Notes: generated from the letters alone by a model not told the origin. Numbered from the stretch's first letter, positions 25,270 through 34,987 are shown. The stretch: 64,000 nt of DNA from Ensifer sp. LC11 (GCF_001695835.1 NZ_MBSO01000012.1:186001-250000); one strand, 5' to 3'. Numbers and translations are program-made.

Positions 25270-26697
25270 TCAGCCGTGGTTGATCATGATGTGGCGGACG
25301 GCGGTGTAATCCTCGAGCGCATAGACCGACATGTCCTTGCCGTAGCCTGACTGCTTGACGCCGCCATGCGGCATCTCGTTGGTCAGCATGAAGTGGGTGT
25401 TGATCCAGGTGCAGCCATATTGCAGGCGCGAAGCCGCCTTCATCGCCCTGGAGATATCCTTGGTCCAGACCGAGGAGGCGAGGCCGTAGTCACTGTCGTT
25501 GGCCCAGGCGATGGCATCGTCCTTGCCGGTGAAGCGGGTGACGGAGACCACCGGCCCAAAGACCTCGCGGCGGACGATCTCGTCTTCCTGGGTGGCGCCC
25601 GCGACCACGGTCGGCTGGAAGAAGAAGCCGTCCGAGCTGCCGGCGCTGCCGCCGGTGGTGATCTCGATGTGCTTCTGGTCGGCGGCGCGCTCGACGAAGC
25701 TTGCGACGCGGTCGCGCTGGCGGCGGGAGATCAGCGGGCCGATCTCGTTTTCGGTGTCGTCGGCGAGATTATAGCGGATCGTCGAGACGGCGGAGGTCAG
25801 GTCGGCGACCAGCTTCTCGTAGATGCCGGCCTCGGCGTAGATGCGGCAGGCGGCGGTGCAGTCCTGGCCGGCATTGTAATAGCCGAAGGTGCGGATGCCA
25901 TTGACCACCGCTTCGAGGTCGGCGTCGTCATAAACGATGACCGGGGCCTTGCCGCCAAGTTCCAGATGGGTGCGCTTCACGGTCTTGGCCGCCGCCGCCA
26001 GCACCTTCTTGCCGGTGGCGATGTCGCCGGTGATCGAGACCATCGAGATCTTCGGGTGGTTGATCAGCGCATTGCCGACGGTTTCGCCGCGGCCGGAAAT
26101 GACGTTGACGACGCCTTCCGGCAGGATGTCGGCGAGCACGCGGGCAAGCTTCAGCGCCGTCAGCGGCGTCTGCTCGGAGGGCTTGAAGACGACGGTGTTG
26201 CCGCCGGCAAGCGCCGGGGCCAGCTTCCAGGCCATCATCATCAGCGGGTAGTTCCAGGGCGCGATCGAGCCGACGATACCGATCGGATCGCGGCGGATCA
26301 TCGAGGTATGGCCGGGCAGATATTCGCCCGCAGTCGGGGCATGCAGGTTGCGCACGGCGCCGGCAAAGAAGCGCCAGCAGTCGATAATTGCCGGCAGTTC
26401 GTCATTCTTCACCGCGTTGATCGGCTTGCCGCAGTTGAGCGCTTCGAGGGCGGCGAAACCATCGGCTTCCTTCTCGATCGCGTCGGCGATCTTCAGCAGA
26501 TAGTTCGAGCGCTCGGCCGGCGTCGTCTGCGACCAGGTGGTGAAGGCGTGGCCGGCGGCGTCGACGGCCGCCTCGACCTGGGTATGCGAGGCTTCCGGCA
26601 GGTCGACGATCTTGCCGCCCGTCCGCGGGTTCAGGATGTGTTCGTCAGCCTCGGTGCCGGCCTCGAAGCGCGATCCGATCAGCAGTTGGGTGTCCAT
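25270..26697 (-). CDS. patD: Gamma-aminobutyraldehyde dehydrogenase
   Basis: NAD-dependent aldehyde dehydrogenase of 475 aa. The catalytic cysteine is C280 in [10 protein letters not shown] and the general-base glutamate is E246 in LELGGKAP. Length and sequence ([25 protein letters not shown]) match E. coli PatD, which oxidises 4-aminobutanal to GABA in putrescine breakdown. It ends an operon of binding protein, ATPase and two permeases in the same order as ydcS-T-U-V-patD of E. coli. Other omega-aminoaldehydes, including betaine aldehyde, are possible secondary substrates. Confidence 0.88.
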   Translation of the reverse strand: MDTQLLIGSRFEAGTEADEHILNPRTGGKIVDLPEASHTQVEAAVDAAGHAFTTWSQTTPAERSNYLLKIADAIEKEADGFAALEALNCGKPINAVKNDELPAIIDCWRFFAGAVRNLHAPTAGEYLPGHTSMIRRDPIGIVGSIAPWNYPLMMMAWKLAPALAGGNTVVFKPSEQTPLTALKLARVLADILPEGVVNVISGRGETVGNALINHPKISMVSITGDIATGKKVLAAAAKTVKRTHLELGGKAPVIVYDDADLEAVVNGIRTFGYYNAGQDCTAACRIYAEAGIYEKLVADLTSAVSTIRYNLADDTENEIGPLISRRQRDRVASFVERAADQKHIEITTGGSAGSSDGFFFQPTVVAGATQEDEIVRREVFGPVVSVTRFTGKDDAIAWANDSDYGLASSVWTKDISRAMKAASRLQYGCTWINTHFMLTNEMPHGGVKQSGYGKDMSVYALEDYTAVRHIMINHG

Positions 26698-26721
26698 GTC
26701 TGTTCTCCCTTGAAAGTCGAG

Positions 26722-27537
26722 TTACTTGCCGGCGCCGGCGATCTGGTCGCCGTCGCGGGTGAGGTAGTAGGCGCCGAGGATCGGCAGGAAGGTGACGAGC
26801 ACCACGACCATGGCGACGACATTGGTCACCGGCCGCTGGCGCGGGCGGATCAGCTCTTCAAGCATCCAGATCGGCAGCGTCGACTGCTGGCCGGCGGTAA
26901 AGGTGGTGACGATCACCTCGTCGAAGGACAGCGCGAAGGCGAGCATGCCGCCGGCCAAGAGTGCAGTGCCGATGTTCGGCAGGATGATGTAGCGGAAGGT
27001 CTGGAAACCGTCGGCGCCGAGGTCCATCGAGGCCTCGATCAGCGAGCCGGAAACCCGCCGGAAGCGGGCGACCGCATTGTTATAGACGACGACGATGCAG
27101 AAGGTCGCGTGGCCGAGCACGATGGTCCAGAAGGAGAAGGGGATATCGGCCATCGAGAAGGCGGAGCGCAGCGCAATGCCGGTGATGATGCCGGGCAGCG
27201 CAATCGGCAGGATGACGAGCAGCGAGATCGTCTCGCGGCCGAAAAAGCGCGTCTGGCTGACGGCAGCTGCACAGAGCGTTCCGAGCACCAGCGCCACGGT
27301 CGTGGCGATCGAGGCCACCTTGACCGACAGCGTCAGCGCCGCCCAGACGTCGGGCCGGTTCCAGGCAACGGCGAACCATTGCGTCGTCAGCCCCGGCGGA
27401 GGGAACTGGTAGCTCTTTTCCTCCGTCGTAAAGGCGTAGAGGAAGATCAGCAGGATCGGCAGGTGCAGGAAGGCGAGGCCGGCGGCGGCCGCGATCTTCA
27501 AGCCCATCGGGGAGCGGTTGAGGCGATCAGAGCGCAT
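26722..27537 (-). CDS. Putrescine/spermidine-type ABC permease (second)
   Basis: Inner-membrane permease of 271 aa, PotC/YdcV type with about six helices. The EAA loop is visible in [23 protein letters not shown] 27537 overlaps the end of the preceding permease by 11 bp; a downstream ATG in [10 protein letters not shown] is an alternative start. It pairs with the permease at 27527-28477 and the ATPase at 28474-29472 to import a polyamine. Confidence 0.92.
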   Translation of the reverse strand: MRSDRLNRSPMGLKIAAAAGLAFLHLPILLIFLYAFTTEEKSYQFPPPGLTTQWFAVAWNRPDVWAALTLSVKVASIATTVALVLGTLCAAAVSQTRFFGRETISLLVILPIALPGIITGIALRSAFSMADIPFSFWTIVLGHATFCIVVVYNNAVARFRRVSGSLIEASMDLGADGFQTFRYIILPNIGTALLAGGMLAFALSFDEVIVTTFTAGQQSTLPIWMLEELIRPRQRPVTNVVAMVVVLVTFLPILGAYYLTRDGDQIAGAGK

Positions 27538-28477
27538 CGAAGGCCCCCATGCGTTTGGCCATGAACAGATAGGCGCCCATGATGACGATCGGCACGACGG
27601 TGAAGGCGGCGGCAAGCGGGATGTTGCCGGCCGTGCCCTGCTGGGCATAGACCGCCTGGCCGATGAAGAGGCGCGACGAGCCGACGATCTGCGGGATGAT
27701 GTAGTCGCCGAGCGTCAGCGAAAAGGTGAAGATCGAGCCGGCAACGATACCGGGCAGCGCCAGGGGAAAGAGCACGTGGCGGAAGGTCTGGGCCGGCGTG
27801 CCGCCGAGATCGGAGGAAGCCTCGATCAGGTTGCCGGGCACGCGCTCAAGGGCCGCCTGGATCGGCAGGATCATGAAGGGCAGCCAGACGTAGACGAAGA
27901 CGATGAAGGTGCCGGTGTAGCTGACCGAGAGCGAGTTGCCGCCGACGACGGGCAGCGCCAGCCAGGCGTCGAGCAGCCACAGCAGGTGCAGCTTTTCGAA
28001 GATCCAGGTGAGAATGCCTTCCTTGGCGAGGATCAGCTTCCAGGCGTAGATCTTGACCAGATAGCTCGACCAGAGCGGCAGCATGACGCCGAGATAGAAG
28101 AGCACCTTCCACTTCCCTTGCGCATAACGCGCCGCGTAATAGGCGATCGGGAAAGCGATGACGGCGGAGGCGACGGTCACGGTCGCGGCCATCAGCACGG
28201 TGCGCAGGATGATGTCGAGGTTGGCTTCGCTGAGCAGCTGGCGGTAGGTCGCCAGCGTGAACTCGTAATTGATCAGGCCTGAGAAATCGTCGATCGAGAA
28301 GAAGCTCTGGAGCAGGAGCGCAAAGAGCGCGCCGAGATAGACGACGCCGAGCCAGAGGAGTGGCGGCGCCAGCAGCACCGTCAGGAGCAGGTGCGGGTGC
28401 TTCCAGAAGAAGTCCGACAGGCGGCCGGCGGGTCCGCGGCGCTCAGGCAACACGAGGGGTTCGGCAAAGGCGGTCAT
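27527..28477 (-). CDS. Putrescine/spermidine-type ABC permease (first)
   Basis: Inner-membrane permease of 316 aa, PotB/YdcU type. The EAA loop is seen in [20 protein letters not shown], with six predicted helices. Its start overlaps the ATPase stop by 4 bp (ATGA). It forms the transmembrane pore with the second permease. Confidence 0.93.
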   Translation of the reverse strand: MTAFAEPLVLPERRGPAGRLSDFFWKHPHLLLTVLLAPPLLWLGVVYLGALFALLLQSFFSIDDFSGLINYEFTLATYRQLLSEANLDIILRTVLMAATVTVASAVIAFPIAYYAARYAQGKWKVLFYLGVMLPLWSSYLVKIYAWKLILAKEGILTWIFEKLHLLWLLDAWLALPVVGGNSLSVSYTGTFIVFVYVWLPFMILPIQAALERVPGNLIEASSDLGGTPAQTFRHVLFPLALPGIVAGSIFTFSLTLGDYIIPQIVGSSRLFIGQAVYAQQGTAGNIPLAAAFTVVPIVIMGAYLFMAKRMGAFDAL

Positions 28478-29472
28478 GCGTCCTCCATCGGGTGCAGCTC
28501 GTCGGCGGCGAAGCTGATGGTGACGGGGCTGCCGAGTGCCGGCACGGTAAGGGCTGCAGGGCTTGCGACCGCGACGCGGGCGCCGTCGACATCGACGACG
28601 ACGCGGTTGACGGCGCCGAGGAAACTATGGGCCGAGACCGTGCCCGAGAGGCTGAGCGCGCCGTCCCACGGCGTGGAGATGGAGATCGCCTCCGGCCGCA
28701 GGCTGGCGGACGGCGACTTCAGCCCGAGCCGCTGGCAGAGCTTTTGCGGCAGCACGTTCGACGAGCCGACGAAATCGGCAACGAACCGTGTCTTCGGCTG
28801 CTTGTAGACGTCTTCCGGGCGGCCGAGCTGCTGGATGCGGCCATCGTTGAACACGGCGATGCGATCTGCCATCGACAGGGCTTCACCCTGATCGTGGGTG
28901 ACGAAGACGAAGGTGATGCCGAGCGACTTCTGCAGGCTCTTCAGTTCCTCCTGCATCTGCTCGCGCAGCTTCAGGTCAAGCGCGCCGAGCGGCTCGTCGA
29001 GCAGCAGCACCTTGGGCTTGTTGACGAGCGCACGGGCCAGCGCCACGCGCTGGCGCTGGCCGCCGGAGAGCTGGCCGGGGCGGCGGGTGCCGTAACCCGG
29101 CAGCTTGACCATGGCGAGCGCGTCCTCGGCGGCTTTCCGGCGTTCCTCGCGGCCGACGCCCTTGACCATCAGGCCATAGGCGACATTGTCGAGGATCGAG
29201 AGATGCGGGAAGAGAGCATAGTCCTGAAAGACCGTGTTGACGCTGCGCCGATAGGGCGGAACGCCCTCGGCGGTTTCGCCGAAGATCTCGATATGGCCGC
29301 CGGTCGGCTGCTCGAATCCTGCCATCAGGCGCAGGCAGGTGGTCTTGCCGGAGCCCGAAGGGCCGAGCATGGCGAAGAATTCGCCCTCGGCAATTTCGAG
29401 GTTCACGCCATCGACGGCGCGCACGGCGCCGAAGTGGCGGGAAACATTGTCGAAGAGAACGGCGGTGGTCAT
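28474..29472 (-). CDS. Putrescine/spermidine-type ABC ATPase
   Basis: ATP-binding subunit of 332 aa, PotA/YdcT type. Walker A is GPSGSGKTT (37-45), the signature is LSGGQRQR, Walker B is VLLLDEPLGALD, and the switch histidine is in FVTHDQ. A C-terminal TOBE domain follows. ATG 29472 begins MTTAVLFDNVS with GGAG upstream; an in-frame ATG at 29502 lies inside the repeat-bearing spacer and is unlikely. It is separated from the binding-protein gene by 224 bp holding two hairpin repeats. Confidence 0.94.
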   Translation of the reverse strand: MTTAVLFDNVSRHFGAVRAVDGVNLEIAEGEFFAMLGPSGSGKTTCLRLMAGFEQPTGGHIEIFGETAEGVPPYRRSVNTVFQDYALFPHLSILDNVAYGLMVKGVGREERRKAAEDALAMVKLPGYGTRRPGQLSGGQRQRVALARALVNKPKVLLLDEPLGALDLKLREQMQEELKSLQKSLGITFVFVTHDQGEALSMADRIAVFNDGRIQQLGRPEDVYKQPKTRFVADFVGSSNVLPQKLCQRLGLKSPSASLRPEAISISTPWDGALSLSGTVSAHSFLGAVNRVVVDVDGARVAVASPAALTVPALGSPVTISFAADELHPMEDA

Positions 29473-29545
29473 TGAAATGCTCCGGAAAGTTTGGCCCCTC
29501 ATCCCCGCGGTGAGGGGCAGCGCCCCTCATCCGCCCTGCCGGGCA

Positions 29546-29571
29546 CCTTCTCCCCGCAGGCGGGGCGAAGG
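29546..29571. repeat. Hairpin repeat, copy e
   Basis: Stem CCTTCTCCCCGC / GCGGGGCGAAGG around AG, one mismatch, preceded by the usual CCCCTCATCCG-type head (from 29523). It lies between the polyamine binding protein and ATPase genes. Confidence 0.7.
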
Positions 29572-29629
29572 AGACGTGCGGCGGGCGTTTTGCCTCAACT
29601 TTACGACCGGCGGATTTGCCGAGGTCGTT

Positions 29630-29670
29630 CCCTCTCCCCGCGTGCGGGGAGAGGGCCCAAGGTGAGGGGC
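29630..29670. repeat. Hairpin repeat, copy f (inverted to copy e)
   Basis: Stem CCCTCTCCCCGC / GCGGGGAGAGGG around GT (29630-29655), followed by GGTGAGGGGC. With copy e it forms the same inverted pair seen at 16.8 and 18.9 kb. In an operon spacer such hairpins often stabilise the upstream mRNA, here the binding-protein message, or lower downstream expression. Confidence 0.7.
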
Positions 29671-29696
29671 AAATGCTTGCGTTAGTTCGCGACGGC

Positions 29697-30857
29697 TCAG
29701 CGGCCGCCGATCACGCCGATATAGTCGGAGACCCAGCGGTGATAGGGCACGCATTCGCCCTGGCTTTCGCACTTCGTCACTGGCGTCTTCCAGAACTTGA
29801 CCTTGTCGAAGTCCTCGTAGCCGTTGGTCTTGCAGCCGGCGTCGGTCAGAAGTTCGTTGCCCTTGCAGGCGGCACCGACCGATGGGTTGGCGCCGAACCA
29901 GGCGGAAACGTCACCCTGCACCTTCGGCGACAGCGAATGCTCCATCCACATATAGGCGCAGTTCGGATGCGCGCTTTCGGCATGCAGCATGGTGGTATCC
30001 GCCCACCCGGTCACGCCTTCTTCCGGAATGGTCGAGGCGATCGGCAGCTTTTCGGCTTCCATCAGGTTGACCTGGAAGGGCCAGGAGCCGGAGGCGACGA
30101 CACCTTCGTTCTTGAAGTCGTCGATCTGGATCATCGCGTCGTGCCAGTAGCGGCCGACCAGCTTGCGCTGGCCGCGAAGCAGTTCGAGGGCCGCCTTGTA
30201 CTGGTCCTCGTTGAGCTCGTAGGGATTCTTGATGCCGAGCTCGGGCTTGTGGGCCATCAGATAGTTGGCGGCGTCGGCGACATGGATCGGACCGTCATAG
30301 GCCTGAACGCGGCCCTTGTTGGACTTGCCGTCGGGCAGGTTCATTTCCTCGAAGACGACGTTCCAGCTCTTCGGCGCTTCGTCCTTGAAGGCGTCCTTGT
30401 TGTACATCAGCACGTTCGGGCCCCAGACGTAAGGGACGCCGTAGTGGACGCCGTTGACCGTGTGCCAGGGCGCGTTCTGCATGCGCTCGTCGATCGTCTT
30501 CCAGCTCGGGATGAGGTCGGTGTTAACAGGCTGGACGCGCTTGCCGGCGACAAGGCGCAGCGAGGCGTCGCCCGAGGCGGTGACGAGGTCGAAGCCGCCT
30601 TCGTTCATCAGCGCCACCATTTCATCCGAGGTGGCGGCCGTCTTGACCGAGACCTTGCAGCCGGTCTGCTTTTCGAAATCGGTGACCCAGTCATAGGCCT
30701 TGTCGGTCTCGCCGCGCTCGATGTAGCCGGCCCAGGCGACGATGGAGAGTTCGCCTTCGCCCTTGCCGACTTCCTTCAGCGGCTCCTGCGCGAATGCCGG
30801 GGCGACAAGGCCGAGCGACAGGGTCAATGCCGTGCAGGATTTGAGCATCTGCTTCAT
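29697..30857 (-). CDS. Putrescine/spermidine-type periplasmic binding protein
   Basis: Binding protein of 386 aa with a Sec signal peptide (residues 1-23, cut near AFA-QEP) and the PotD/YdcS-type ligand fold: IVAWAGYIERGETDKAYDWV, SDEMVALMNEGGFDLV, YVWGPNVLMYNKDAF. It resembles YdcS in length and layout. It begins the operon that continues with ATPase, permeases and patD. The likely ligand is putrescine or another polyamine. Confidence 0.92.
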   Translation of the reverse strand: MKQMLKSCTALTLSLGLVAPAFAQEPLKEVGKGEGELSIVAWAGYIERGETDKAYDWVTDFEKQTGCKVSVKTAATSDEMVALMNEGGFDLVTASGDASLRLVAGKRVQPVNTDLIPSWKTIDERMQNAPWHTVNGVHYGVPYVWGPNVLMYNKDAFKDEAPKSWNVVFEEMNLPDGKSNKGRVQAYDGPIHVADAANYLMAHKPELGIKNPYELNEDQYKAALELLRGQRKLVGRYWHDAMIQIDDFKNEGVVASGSWPFQVNLMEAEKLPIASTIPEEGVTGWADTTMLHAESAHPNCAYMWMEHSLSPKVQGDVSAWFGANPSVGAACKGNELLTDAGCKTNGYEDFDKVKFWKTPVTKCESQGECVPYHRWVSDYIGVIGGR

Positions 30858-30966
30858 CTGAATTCTCCCAGTTTTGAGCCGCGTTTTGCGGCTTCGTTCC
30901 CAGGATGAAGCGTGCCTTCATTTCACCGTATTCGCAAATTCATTAAACAGAATGTCGCTTTCGGTT

Positions 30967-30979
30967 TTTCCGATATCGG
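30967..30979. promoter_or_regulatory. Operator-like dyad upstream of polyamine operon
   Basis: Read on the minus strand this is TACCGATATCGGA, a T-N11-A dyad centred on CCGATATCGG. It lies about 110 bp upstream of the binding-protein start. A near copy, TACCGATGTCGGT, sits at 32001-32013 on the other side of the lysR gene. The two sites probably bind that LysR protein. Confidence 0.5.
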
Positions 30980-31017
30980 TACGCCGAAGCCCAATTAAAG
31001 CAAGCAAATACAGTGTG

Positions 31018-31926
31018 TTAACGCGGTCTGGCGCTACGGAGCGCCTCGGCGATGCCGACGAAATCGCGCGCCGATTGCGGCAGGCCGGAGCCCTTGCGCC
31101 AGACCATGCCGACCTGCACGACGGGAAGCGCGCCGGAGACGTCGCGGCTTTCGATGCGGTCGCCTTCAAGCGACCAGGGGCGGTAGACGAGGTCGGGCAA
31201 AAGTGCGATGCCGGCGCCGGTTGCAACCAGGCTGCGCACCGCCTCGACCGAGCGGGTGCGGAAGGCCACATGCGGGCGGGCGCCGAGTGCGGTCAAAAGC
31301 TTGCCGGTGTTCTCCTCGATTTCGTCGACCGTCAGCATGATCAGCGGCTCCTTGGCGATATCGCTGACGGAGATGATGTCGGCGCTGACGAGCGGATGGC
31401 CGATCGGCAGCCACAGGCGATAGGGCGAGGTCTCCAGGATTTCCGCCTGCAGCGCCATGCGGTCGCGCAGGTTGGAGATAACCATGACGGCGACGTCGAG
31501 TTCGCCGCCGATCAGCAGATGTTCGAGATAGGAGCCGTTGTCCTCAATCGCGCTGACCTCGACGCCGGGGCAGGCGCGGCGATAGCGGGCAAGCAGATCG
31601 GAAAGCACGTAACCTGCGACCAGCGAGGTAACGCCGAGATTGAGCTTGCCGCCGGTCTCCTCGCGGCTGTCGGAAAAGCTTCGTCTGGCGTCCGAGACAT
31701 TGGACAGGATCTTGGTGGCGTGGCGCAGGAACTGGTGGCCGTTATGGGTGATCGACAGGCCGCGCGGATGCCGGTCGAAGAGCTCGACGCCGAGATCGCC
31801 TTCGAGTTCCTTGATCGCCTCGGTGATCGAGGATTGCGAGATCGAGAGGTTCTGCGCCGCGCGGGTGATCGAACCCTGTTCGGCGACGGCGACGAAATAC
31901 TGCAACTGTCGAAATGTGAAGGCCAT
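31018..31926 (-). CDS. LysR family transcriptional regulator
   Basis: LysR regulator of 302 aa. HTH: FRQLQYFVAVAEQGSITRAA and SQSSITEAIKELE; then an effector domain with HPRGLSITHNGH and LGVTSLVAGYVLSDLLARYR. ATG 31926 is used; the frame stays open upstream but without homology. It lies directly upstream of, and on the same strand as, the polyamine operon, and divergent from the hydrolase at 32080. The paired T-N11-A sites on both sides of the gene suggest it controls itself and the operon. Confidence 0.9.
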   Translation of the reverse strand: MAFTFRQLQYFVAVAEQGSITRAAQNLSISQSSITEAIKELEGDLGVELFDRHPRGLSITHNGHQFLRHATKILSNVSDARRSFSDSREETGGKLNLGVTSLVAGYVLSDLLARYRRACPGVEVSAIEDNGSYLEHLLIGGELDVAVMVISNLRDRMALQAEILETSPYRLWLPIGHPLVSADIISVSDIAKEPLIMLTVDEIEENTGKLLTALGARPHVAFRTRSVEAVRSLVATGAGIALLPDLVYRPWSLEGDRIESRDVSGALPVVQVGMVWRKGSGLPQSARDFVGIAEALRSARPR

Positions 31927-32000
31927 GGCGCGAGTTAATAGGTGCGGGGCGTGGCTGGCAAGCGGGCTGAGACCGGGCAGGATCGGCTGTCGATATTTTC

Positions 32001-32013
32001 TACCGATGTCGGT
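32001..32013. promoter_or_regulatory. Operator-like dyad between lysR and hydrolase gene
   Basis: TACCGATGTCGGT on the plus strand; ACCGA and TCGGT pair around TG. Eleven of 13 bases match the minus-strand site at 30967-30979. Probable LysR autoregulatory site that may also act on the hydrolase gene. Confidence 0.5.
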
Positions 32014-32079
32014 TTTCGAACAGGGCACGGCAACGCCGATGATAAGCTGGCACCAAAGCGGGATGAGAGGGAGGACGAC

Positions 32080-33003
32080 GTGGATCAGGCAACGAAGCGG
32101 CCGATGCCGACGGAGGAGGGGATCCTCGCCTTTCATCGCCGCTGCGAGGAGTTCTATCCGGCCGACGCGGTCGATGCGTCGATCGATGAGCAACGCAAGT
32201 GGTATGACGCGCTCTGCGCCGAGTTCGATGCGCCGAGCCCGGTAGGCCTTACCCGCGAGGACGCTTTGGTCGGTGGCCACATCCCGATCCGGCACTGCCG
32301 GCCTCAGACGGTTTCGACCAGGACGCGCATCTATTACATCCATGGCGGCGGCTTCGTCGTCGGCTCGCTGAACAGCCATGATGCGATCTGCGCCGAGCTT
32401 GCGGACTTTGCTCAAGCCGAACTGGTTTCGGTCGATTATCGTTTGGCGCCGGAGCATGTCTGGCCGGCGGCTTTCGACGATTGTTATGCGGTGCTTCAGG
32501 CATTGCTGTCCGACGGTCGTCCGGTCGTCGTTGCCGGCGACAGCGGCGGGGGCAACCTTACGGCAGGCATTATCTTGAAAGCCCGGGCGGAAGGCCTTGC
32601 GGGAATCGTCGGCCAGGTGCTGATCTATCCGGGTCTCGGCGGCAATCTCGTCTCCGGCTCCTATGTCGACATGGCCGAGGCGCCGGGACTGACGACGGCC
32701 GACGTGAGCTACTATCGCGATATCCTGAAGGCGCCGGCCGAGAATCCATTCGCCGCACCCTTGGCGGAAACGGATCTTTCGGGCCTGCCGCCGAGCTATA
32801 TCACCGGTGCCTTCTTCGATCCCTTGCGCGATGACGCCCGCATCTATGCGGCGCGGCTTGCAGCCGCTGGCGTCAACGTCACCTTCCGCGAGGAGCCGCA
32901 GATGATCCATGCCTGGCTCAGGGCGCGGCACATGAGCGAGGGCGCGCGGGAAGGATTTCGGCGCCTGGCCGAGGCGGTCGCGGTTCTCGTCGGAACCCGC
33001 TGA
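32080..33003 (+). CDS. Alpha/beta hydrolase, hormone-sensitive-lipase-like
   Basis: Cytoplasmic esterase-type protein of 307 aa. The HGGG oxyanion motif is at 88-91 and the nucleophile S155 is in GDSGGG; the acid and histidine are probably in FDPLRDDARIY and MIHAWLR. GTG 32080 follows GGAGG and gives the normal family length. It diverges from the polyamine lysR gene. It hydrolyses a short-chain ester or related compound; a link to polyamine use is possible only by position. Confidence 0.88.
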   Translation: MDQATKRPMPTEEGILAFHRRCEEFYPADAVDASIDEQRKWYDALCAEFDAPSPVGLTREDALVGGHIPIRHCRPQTVSTRTRIYYIHGGGFVVGSLNSHDAICAELADFAQAELVSVDYRLAPEHVWPAAFDDCYAVLQALLSDGRPVVVAGDSGGGNLTAGIILKARAEGLAGIVGQVLIYPGLGGNLVSGSYVDMAEAPGLTTADVSYYRDILKAPAENPFAAPLAETDLSGLPPSYITGAFFDPLRDDARIYAARLAAAGVNVTFREEPQMIHAWLRARHMSEGAREGFRRLAEAVAVLVGTR

Positions 33004-33057
33004 CGTCCGGGTTTGGACGACGCAAATCCGCGCGGAAAACCGCTGCGAACGAATTGT

Positions 33058-33101
33058 CTAGAGCGCCGTGCGTTCAATTGAACGCACAAGGGACGCTCTA
33101 G
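33058..33101. repeat. Rhizobial intergenic palindrome, first unit
   Basis: Outer arms CTAGAGCG (33058-33065) and CGCTCTAG (33094-33101) enclose a perfect 20 bp palindrome (33068-33087). It follows the hydrolase stop and probably forms a cruciform or an RNA hairpin. Confidence 0.75.
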
Positions 33102-33111
33102 CACTTTGATT

Positions 33112-33165
33112 CTAGAGCATCTTTCCGCCCTCCAAGTGATTCCACTTGAAAGCGGGATGCTCTAG
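33112..33165. repeat. Rhizobial intergenic palindrome, second unit
   Basis: Outer arms CTAGAGCATC (33112-33121) and GATGCTCTAG (33156-33165); inner arms CAAGTG (33133-33138) and CACTTG (33143-33148). The right edge overlaps the msrA stop codon at 33162, so the unit may act as the terminator between convergent genes. Confidence 0.75.
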
Positions 33166-33884
33166 CTCTTCGCCTTGAACACCAGCACCGGATTTGCCCG
33201 GAAGGCCTGCGGGAAAAGTGCACGCAGGTTCTCGATCTTCGGCAGGTCGTTATAGACGATATAGGGATGGGTCGGGTTCCGCGTCAGGAAATCCTGATGG
33301 TAGTCCTCGGCGGCGTAGAAGCCCTCGAATGGCGAGACCTGCGTGACGATCGTGGCTGGGTAGGCGCCTGATTTGCCGAGTTCGGCGATATAGGCGTCGG
33401 CGATGTGCTTCTGCTCATCCGTGACGGCAAAGATCGCCGAGCGGTACTGGGTGCCATGGTCCGGCCCCTGATAGTTGAGCTGTGTCGGGTTGTGGGCGAC
33501 GGAGAAGAACACCTGCAGCAATTGCCCGTAGGTGACCTCGCGCGGATCGTAGGTCACTTCCACCGATTCCGCGTGGCCGGTCTTGCCGCCGCTCACCGTT
33601 TCGTAATCGGCGGTTGCCGCAGTGCCGCCGGAATAGCCGGAAACGGCCTTTCTGACGCCTTTGACATGCTGGAAGACGCCCTGCACGCCCCAGAAGCAGC
33701 CGCCGGCAAAGACGGCGATCTCCGTGGTGCCCGCTACTTTTTCATCGAGCGAAGGCGGTGGGATGACCACGGCGGATTCCTGGGCGGCGGCAAGTGGCGC
33801 CGTTGCCAGCATGGCGGCGATGGCTGCAGCCAGGATGAGCGGGGACCTGCTCAAGGGATATGCCTGCTTGCTGCTGCACGCCAT
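33162..33884 (-). CDS. msrA: Exported peptide methionine sulfoxide reductase A
   Basis: MsrA of 240 aa with an N-terminal signal sequence ([18 protein letters not shown]), so it is exported to the periplasm rather than cytoplasmic. The catalytic cysteine is C63 in GGCFWGVQ, followed by [20 protein letters not shown] and the [20 protein letters not shown] region, all conserved. It reduces methionine-S-sulfoxide in proteins. GGAGGAAATC precedes the ATG. No MsrB is adjacent. The stop codon lies within a palindromic repeat. Confidence 0.94.
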   Translation of the reverse strand: MACSSKQAYPLSRSPLILAAAIAAMLATAPLAAAQESAVVIPPPSLDEKVAGTTEIAVFAGGCFWGVQGVFQHVKGVRKAVSGYSGGTAATADYETVSGGKTGHAESVEVTYDPREVTYGQLLQVFFSVAHNPTQLNYQGPDHGTQYRSAIFAVTDEQKHIADAYIAELGKSGAYPATIVTQVSPFEGFYAAEDYHQDFLTRNPTHPYIVYNDLPKIENLRALFPQAFRANPVLVFKAKS

Positions 33885-34033
33885 GATTTCCTCCTGCCAC
33901 CGGCTTCCCAGCTGTTCGATGACCTCATGTTTTCACGGGAAAGACAATGGTCAAATCGCGATCGCGTGCTTCACGCCAACGTGACGATCCGCTACCACTT
34001 GAGCCGAACAGGCGTGCAAAGAGGGAAGAGGTC

Positions 34034-34435
34034 ATGGCCGGAGAAACGGATCTCGCAAAACTGCTGGCGACGATGAGCGCGGTGCTGTTTCCGCAGACCT
34101 ATGTCTATTGCACCGTCGCTCACCGGGATGCGGCGCGTTACCAACAGCTGGAGCCGCTTGCCACCTATCGCGAGGATGAGGGGTTGACGCTTGTTCTTTC
34201 CCGCAGCGCCGCTGACGAAGCGGGGCTCGACTATGGCCCTCTGCTTCGGCGGATCACCCTCAACGTGCATTCGGCGCTTGAGGCCGTCGGGCTGACAGCG
34301 GCCGTTTCGGCGGCGCTGACGCGCGAGGGCATCAGCGCCAATGTGATCGCTGCCTATTACCACGACCATATTTTCGTGCCGGAAGCGGATGCCGAGCGGG
34401 CGCTGGCAGCACTACGGGCGCTGACGATCGCCTGA
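34034..34435 (+). CDS. ACT-domain-like protein (DUF2241-type)
   Basis: Small protein of 133 aa: ETDLAKLLATMSAVLFPQTY at the start, then SAALTREGISANVIAAYYHD and HIFVPEADAERALAALRAL, which has the beta-alpha-beta look of an ACT domain. ATG 34034 follows GAAGAGG. ACT folds usually bind amino acids. It stands alone between msrA and the GFA gene, and its function is unknown. Confidence 0.8.
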   Translation: MAGETDLAKLLATMSAVLFPQTYVYCTVAHRDAARYQQLEPLATYREDEGLTLVLSRSAADEAGLDYGPLLRRITLNVHSALEAVGLTAAVSAALTREGISANVIAAYYHDHIFVPEADAERALAALRALTIA

Positions 34436-34457
34436 CTATCCTGGGCCTGCGGGGCCA

Positions 34458-34877
34458 CTACATGAAGCGCGTGTCTTCAGGCGGGTTGAAATGGTCGTCG
34501 GCGCGGCCGTTCTCGTAGATGATAGGCGCTTCGGCGAGTTCCGCGTCGCTGACGCCGTCGAGGCAGGCGACGTTGACGGCGTAGAAATGGCCGAGGAAAT
34601 CCTTGTGGTAACCGCGCGAGAACGGGCGGACGCCGCAGCGGCTGCAGAAATAGTGATCGACGTCGCCCACGATCCAGCTCGAGTTGTCGGCGCGGTAGCT
34701 GGTGAGCCTGTCCTTGCCTGATGTGATCTCGAATTCTTCCCGAAGCGCGAAAGACTTCTGCATGCGCGTCTTGGCGCAGAAGGAACAGTTGCAGCGGCGG
34801 ATGCCCTCGGCCAGATCGAGCTGGCATTCGAAGGTGACGGCACCGCAATGGCAGCTGCCGCGATAGAGCTTCTTCAT
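34458..34877 (-). CDS. GFA-family (glutathione-dependent formaldehyde-activating-like) protein
   Basis: Zinc-binding protein of 139 aa. The metal-ligand cysteines are visible as SCHCGAV, CNCSFC and YFCSRCGVRPF. Family members were named for glutathione-dependent formaldehyde activation, although most have unknown roles. Formaldehyde is a by-product of betaine and methyl-amine demethylation, so the fit to this window is good but indirect. ATG 34877 follows GGAGG. Confidence 0.88.
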   Translation of the reverse strand: MKKLYRGSCHCGAVTFECQLDLAEGIRRCNCSFCAKTRMQKSFALREEFEITSGKDRLTSYRADNSSWIVGDVDHYFCSRCGVRPFSRGYHKDFLGHFYAVNVACLDGVSDAELAEAPIIYENGRADDHFNPPEDTRFM

Positions 34878-34987
34878 CGGTTTCCTCCCTGGGGACTGGG
34901 CGCATGCCGTCGCTCGCCGACCGGATGGCCGGCGCCGCATGTGGCGCTGTTTGCGTTGTCTTGCCGCGGCGGCTCGCGCCGCGGGTC

